Shown piece by piece: positions 60,473 through 64,000 of a stretch of DNA of 64,000 nucleotides. The stretch covers positions 19,758 through 83,757 of the forward strand of contig CAJTSB010000012.1 in the NCBI GenBank assembly GCA_910578825.1, written 5' to 3'. Position 1 is the stretch's first letter; each line of letters opens with the position of its first letter. Position numbers and translations under genes: made by a program. The DNA comes from an uncultured Lachnospiraceae bacterium (lineage in GTDB: Bacteria; Bacillota; Clostridia; Lachnospirales; Lachnospiraceae). The notes beneath the pieces are model-generated. The model did not search any database. It saw nothing but the letters and a program-made list of their open reading frames with translations, and was not told where the DNA came from.

Positions 60473-61687
60473 TTACAGAAACTGTTCTCCATAACCATAA
60501 TGCTCCACGACATAATCGATATCCTTATCACCCCTGCCGCTTAAATTGACCAGAATTGAACCCTGTCCCATCTCCTTTGCCTTACGCATCGCATAGGCAA
60601 CCGCATGGGAGCTCTCAATCGCCGGAATGATTCCCTCATAACGGGACAACTTGAAGAATGCCTCCATAGCCTCCTCATCTGTGGCCGTCTCATACTGTAC
60701 TCTGCCAATATCATGAAGATAGGCATGCTCCGGACCCACCGAAGGATAATCCAGACCGCTGGCGATGGAATAAACCGGCGCTGGCTCGCCTTTGTCGTCT
60801 TTGAGCATAATGCTGTCAAAGCCGTGCATCACGCCGCGCTCGCCAAATTTCATAGACGCCGCATGATCTCCCAGTTTCTCGCCTCTTCCCATGGGCTCAA
60901 TGCCTACAATTTCCACCGGATCATTTAAAAATGGAATAAACATACCAATGGAATTGCTGCCGCCGCCCACACAGGCACATACTACATCCGGATCAATCCC
61001 GGTCATTTCCCGGAACTGGTCTCTCGCCTCATAACCCACTACCGACTGAAAATCACGCACCATCAGCGGGAACGGATGCGGTCCTAACGCGGAACCGATA
61101 CAGTAGATAGAGTCTTTATAATTTTTCGCGTAGGATTCAAAAGCGGAATCCACAGCCTCTTTCAACGTTTTCAAACCAGCGCGGACCGGTACTACCTTCG
61201 CCCCGAGAATCTTCATGCGCGTTACATTCGGCGCCTGCTTGGCAATATCCACTTCTCCCATGTGTATTTCACATTCCAGCCCAAAATATGCCGCTGCCGT
61301 AGCCAGCGCCACACCATGCTGCCCTGCGCCCGTCTCGGCAATCAGTCGTTTCTTACCCATAAATTTTGCCAGTAGTCCCTCGCCCATACAGTGATTCAGC
61401 TTATGCGCCCCGGTATGGTTCAAATCCTCACGTTTCAGATAAATCTGGCAATTTCCAATCTGTCTTGACAGACGTTCGCAATGATACACGGGCGTCGGCC
61501 TGCCCTGAAACTCCCGGCGGATTCTCCGCAGTTCACTGATAAATTGAGAAGAATGGCAAATCGTCTGGTATGCCTCTGTAATCTCCTCAAACGCCGGTTT
61601 CAATTCATCCGTCAGGTAAGCGCCGCCATACTCCCCATATCGCCCTTCCTTATCCGGATGATTCTTCAAATATGCTCTGTAATCCAT
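60473..61687 (-). CDS. trpB: Tryptophan synthase beta subunit, orphan
   Basis: The 404-residue PLP enzyme joins indole and serine to make tryptophan. The PLP lysine is in HTGAHKLNHC, the catalytic Glu in AETGAGQHG, the phosphate-binding loop is CVGGGSNSIG and the late SGRGDKD is intact. The HKLNHC stretch differs from the common HKxN(N/Q) pattern. No trpA or other trp gene is adjacent, so it may salvage indole rather than receive it through a TrpA tunnel. AAGGAG precedes the ATG. Confidence 0.93.
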   Translation of the reverse strand: MDYRAYLKNHPDKEGRYGEYGGAYLTDELKPAFEEITEAYQTICHSSQFISELRRIRREFQGRPTPVYHCERLSRQIGNCQIYLKREDLNHTGAHKLNHCMGEGLLAKFMGKKRLIAETGAGQHGVALATAAAYFGLECEIHMGEVDIAKQAPNVTRMKILGAKVVPVRAGLKTLKEAVDSAFESYAKNYKDSIYCIGSALGPHPFPLMVRDFQSVVGYEARDQFREMTGIDPDVVCACVGGGSNSIGMFIPFLNDPVEIVGIEPMGRGEKLGDHAASMKFGERGVMHGFDSIMLKDDKGEPAPVYSIASGLDYPSVGPEHAYLHDIGRVQYETATDEEAMEAFFKLSRYEGIIPAIESSHAVAYAMRKAKEMGQGSILVNLSGRGDKDIDYVVEHYGYGEQFL

Positions 61688-61719
61688 AATTTTCTCCTTT
61701 TTCTAACAATCTGTTTTCT

Positions 61720-61748
61720 ATTTTAACGTTTATCATCGGAAATGGCAA
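61720..61748 (-). promoter_or_regulatory. Promoter of trpB
   Basis: TTGCCA and TAAAAT are separated by 17 bases on the minus strand, 33 bases before the ATG. No T-box or trp leader is visible in the short 5' region. Confidence 0.65.
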
Positions 61749-61775
61749 TTAGAAATCATAATTCATACTTAAATC

Positions 61776-63236
61776 TTAATAACAAATCCGCAGCCCTTTC
61801 GGATAATGATTTTTCACAACTCCATTCTGCGCCTTTCCCCAGCCCAACGAAAGACCATCCACGCATATCAGCGTCCACCCTTTCTGTCCGCTGTCACAGG
61901 ACACCGTCTCGCCATGAAGATATTTTAATGCCTCCTCTTTGGAAGACAAATCCACCCGCTGCCTGACCTCGCTCTGATGCAGGTACAACGCCAATGCATG
62001 GGACGGCTCGAAACGGTTCTTCTTACAGGTTCCAAGATGAAGTCCGGCTCGCACCACCTTAAGCCCGGACAATTCCGGCATCTCTTCCGGCAAGAGATAG
62101 AGGTTGTCGGAAAAAAGCACATACCTGCCGCAAAGTTTCTTCTCCAAATCAATTTGCAGCGCCTGTGCCTGAAAACTTCGAAACTCGGATTGCGCGGTCG
62201 CAACCTCTGCCATTTCTTTGTTCTTCGCACTCTTGCGATTTTTCCTGCTGTTTCCAGATTCCGCGCTAATGCCTCTGATTGTCACATCTTTCACACTTGG
62301 CTGACCCGTTTTTCTCATCCGTGCCGCAAAATGTCCCTCTCCGCACAGCTTATGAGGCCACAAACGATACGTTCCACCGTTTTCCATACCTGGACATATC
62401 GCCAATCCATGGCTGAAATACTGTTCCCCGATCTCAGACATTTCCAGCGAAAATTCCGTATGATGTTCCAGAAACCGCTGCACACACTGTTCGTTTTCCT
62501 CTGGTGCAAACGTACAGGTGGAATACACCAACACGCCGCCGGGTTTCAACATTTCTGCCGCATGACTTAAAATCTCCTGCTGCCTTTCGGCACACAAAAG
62601 AACATTTTCCGGGCTCCACTCCTGTATCGCCTGCGGCTCTTTGCGAAACATCCCCTCTCCCGAACAGGGTGCGTCCACAAGAATGCGGTCAAAGAATTCT
62701 GAAAATTTTTCTGCCAGATGACCCGTGGATTCATTCAATACCACTGTGTTGGCAATCCCCATCCGCTCCACATTCTGCGCTAAAATTTTCGCCCGATTGG
62801 CATAGAATTCATTGGACACCAAAAGTCCCTGCCCCCACATTTTACCTGCAATCTGGGTTGTCTTACCCCCGGGCGCCGCGCACAAATCGCAAATTTTCTC
62901 CCCGGGCTCTTCCCCCAGCAGCTCTACCGCCGACATCGCACTCGGCTCCTGAATATAATAAGCGCCTGCCTCATGCCATGGATGCCTGCCGGGACGCTCG
63001 CTGGCCTCGTAATAATATCCTTCTACGCACCAGGGAACCGAAGACAGTTTCCACTCCGGTTCCCATATCATTTTCTCTTCAAAACTCTGTTTTGATTCAA
63101 ACTTTAAAGGATTATAGCGAAGGCCATATTCCCGCTCCTTCTGAAAGGAGGTGAAAAATTCCTCCGCCTCTCCCCCCAGAAACTTTTGCATCCTCTGACA
63201 AAAAGCTCCCGGTAACTTTGTATTTTCGTCAATCAT
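61776..63236 (-). CDS. RsmF-type rRNA cytosine-C5 methyltransferase
   Basis: The ~486-residue enzyme has the SAM loop DLCAAPGGKTTQIAGKM and the two catalytic cysteines, Cys191 in DAPCSGEGMFRK and Cys241 in YSTCTF. A C-terminal extension of about 190 residues carries a PUA-like domain (KKLCGRYVLFSDNLYLLPEE). This layout fits the RsmF/NOL1-NOP2-Sun group that makes 5-methylcytosine in 16S rRNA. The ATG at 63236 overlaps the end of the PepSY gene by 8 bases; a TTG six codons earlier is less likely. Confidence 0.92.
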   Translation of the reverse strand: MIDENTKLPGAFCQRMQKFLGGEAEEFFTSFQKEREYGLRYNPLKFESKQSFEEKMIWEPEWKLSSVPWCVEGYYYEASERPGRHPWHEAGAYYIQEPSAMSAVELLGEEPGEKICDLCAAPGGKTTQIAGKMWGQGLLVSNEFYANRAKILAQNVERMGIANTVVLNESTGHLAEKFSEFFDRILVDAPCSGEGMFRKEPQAIQEWSPENVLLCAERQQEILSHAAEMLKPGGVLVYSTCTFAPEENEQCVQRFLEHHTEFSLEMSEIGEQYFSHGLAICPGMENGGTYRLWPHKLCGEGHFAARMRKTGQPSVKDVTIRGISAESGNSRKNRKSAKNKEMAEVATAQSEFRSFQAQALQIDLEKKLCGRYVLFSDNLYLLPEEMPELSGLKVVRAGLHLGTCKKNRFEPSHALALYLHQSEVRQRVDLSSKEEALKYLHGETVSCDSGQKGWTLICVDGLSLGWGKAQNGVVKNHYPKGLRICY

Positions 63237-63957
63237 ATATGTGTTCCATTTCAAAATCTAAAATCTTGCCGGTTCTGGCATGAATTACGACTTCGTATTC
63301 ATACAGTCCTTTTATAATATCCACTTCATAGACAGGCACCCCGTCGTCATAATCAAAATCAACCTTTATCACCGTTCCGGCGCCCGTTTTCTCCAATGCA
63401 ATGGCCTTTGCCTTTTCTTCCCCGATATATTTGTTACTTGACTTTTTCAGTAATTCCCATTCATATTCCAGCACTTTGCCGGTACGCGCGTGTATCTTTA
63501 ATTCGTACTTCTTCTTGCTGGTCTTCATCTTGACCCTGTAAATATCGATACCATCGCTATACTTTTTCATTACGCTGGTAACCTTCGCATTTTTCACCTG
63601 TTTCTTTGCCAGCCTCTTTGCCTTGCTGATACTGATAAGTTTTCCCCTGCCCCTTCTCACATGCCAGGAATAAATCTCCCAGTCATATGAAATCAGTTTC
63701 CCATCAGAGGCACGATAAGCAAGATTATATTCTTTCTTTCCCTTGGAAAGTTCCACTTCATAGATAAACTTTCCGTCTTCGTAATCGCGTTCCACTTTAT
63801 GAATTGTTGCGCCTTTTACCTGTTTCTTCGCCAGTCTTTTCACCTGCCTGACAGACGTAATTCCTTTTGCCTGCACGGTACTTGGCGCAAAACAAACCGT
63901 TGTAAATACAAGGCAGAAAATTAACATCATAATCCCTGAAATTCGACATTTTTTCAT
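63229..63957 (-). CDS. Secreted protein with three PepSY repeats
   Basis: The 242-residue protein has a signal peptide (to ~30) and three PepSY units of about 70 residues. Each unit has a helix (VKRLAKKQVKGA, AKRLAKKQVKNA, AKAIALEKTGA) followed by a strand pair ending in DGKLISYDWE, TGKVLEYEWE and TGKILDFEME. It is strongly basic in the first two repeats. PepSY domains often inhibit proteases or sense at the cell surface. GGAGG precedes the start. Its stop overlaps the methyltransferase start, an odd pairing of functions. Confidence 0.9.
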   Translation of the reverse strand: MKKCRISGIMMLIFCLVFTTVCFAPSTVQAKGITSVRQVKRLAKKQVKGATIHKVERDYEDGKFIYEVELSKGKKEYNLAYRASDGKLISYDWEIYSWHVRRGRGKLISISKAKRLAKKQVKNAKVTSVMKKYSDGIDIYRVKMKTSKKKYELKIHARTGKVLEYEWELLKKSSNKYIGEEKAKAIALEKTGAGTVIKVDFDYDDGVPVYEVDIIKGLYEYEVVIHARTGKILDFEMEHIYD

Positions 63958-64000
63958 TGTACATTCCTCCTATCTCAATATTTGAAATTTGTCAATATAT

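Noticed and set aside
1..64000. CRISPR arrays, tRNA or rRNA genes, insertion sequences, prophage
   Set aside because: No regularly spaced repeats, cloverleaf sequences, ribosomal RNA segments, transposases or phage structural genes were found on either strand.

Overview
The window looks like a chromosomal segment of a spore-forming gut Firmicute, most likely a Lachnospiraceae-type Clostridia. The supporting features are AT-leaning intergenic DNA with strong AGGAGG ribosome sites, spoIID and spoIIQ, a FabK-type fatty-acid operon, class III fructose-bisphosphatase, a class B sortase with a PxTG substrate, and host- or plant-glycan enzymes (GH112, GH51, GH43). No tRNA, rRNA, CRISPR array, insertion sequence, prophage or riboswitch was recognised. 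About 50 protein genes fill the window, most of them on the minus strand.

Layout, left to right. 1-3.5 kb: a truncated PAS plus winged-helix regulator that runs off the left edge, then an ECF sigma / membrane anti-sigma-like / zinc-ribbon triple. 3.6-10.5 kb: a two-component system, a PepSY-like membrane-anchored protein and a MacB/FtsX-type ABC exporter. 10.5-20.3 kb: a complete type II fatty-acid operon (acpP-fabK-fabD-fabG-fabF-accB-fabZ-accC-accD-accA) that ends in an acyl-CoA ligase. It is preceded by three helically phased TGGAAC repeats and contains a duplicated hairpin before fabF. 20.4-24.6 kb: a giant secreted GH51 arabinofuranosidase. 24.7-27.3 kb: a LytTR regulator / DUF3021 / ABC-2 transporter operon. 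27.5-34.2 kb: DegV, an ECF sigma factor with an RsgI-type anti-sigma factor, fbp and a DEAD-box helicase. 34.4-39.8 kb: a hemolysin III-like membrane protein, a giant two-module GH43 enzyme and a GIY-YIG protein. 40-42 kb: spoIIQ and spoIID.

42.1-44.4 kb holds a plus-strand pair, a radical SAM putative DNA repair or modification protein and its DUF4130 partner. Its promoter carries a LexA-like GAAC-N4-GTTC dyad between the -35 and -10 positions. This is the most interesting system in the window. 44.4-48.1 kb: metG, tatD-type nuclease and rsmA. 48.3-56.7 kb: a chemotaxis receptor, a 1,399-residue sortase-anchored surface protein, its class B sortase, a zinc-ribbon protein and a Na+/Ca2+ exchanger. 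56.9-58.1 kb: tyrS. 58.2-64 kb: GH112 phosphorylase, orphan trpB, an RsmF-type rRNA methyltransferase and a triple-PepSY secreted protein.

Functionally the window combines core housekeeping (lipid synthesis, translation, gluconeogenesis, sporulation) with envelope sensing, at least four sensor/regulator modules, and extracellular polysaccharide use. Starts were corrected wherever a good ribosome site pointed to an internal codon. All family assignments come from reading motifs by eye, not from database searches.
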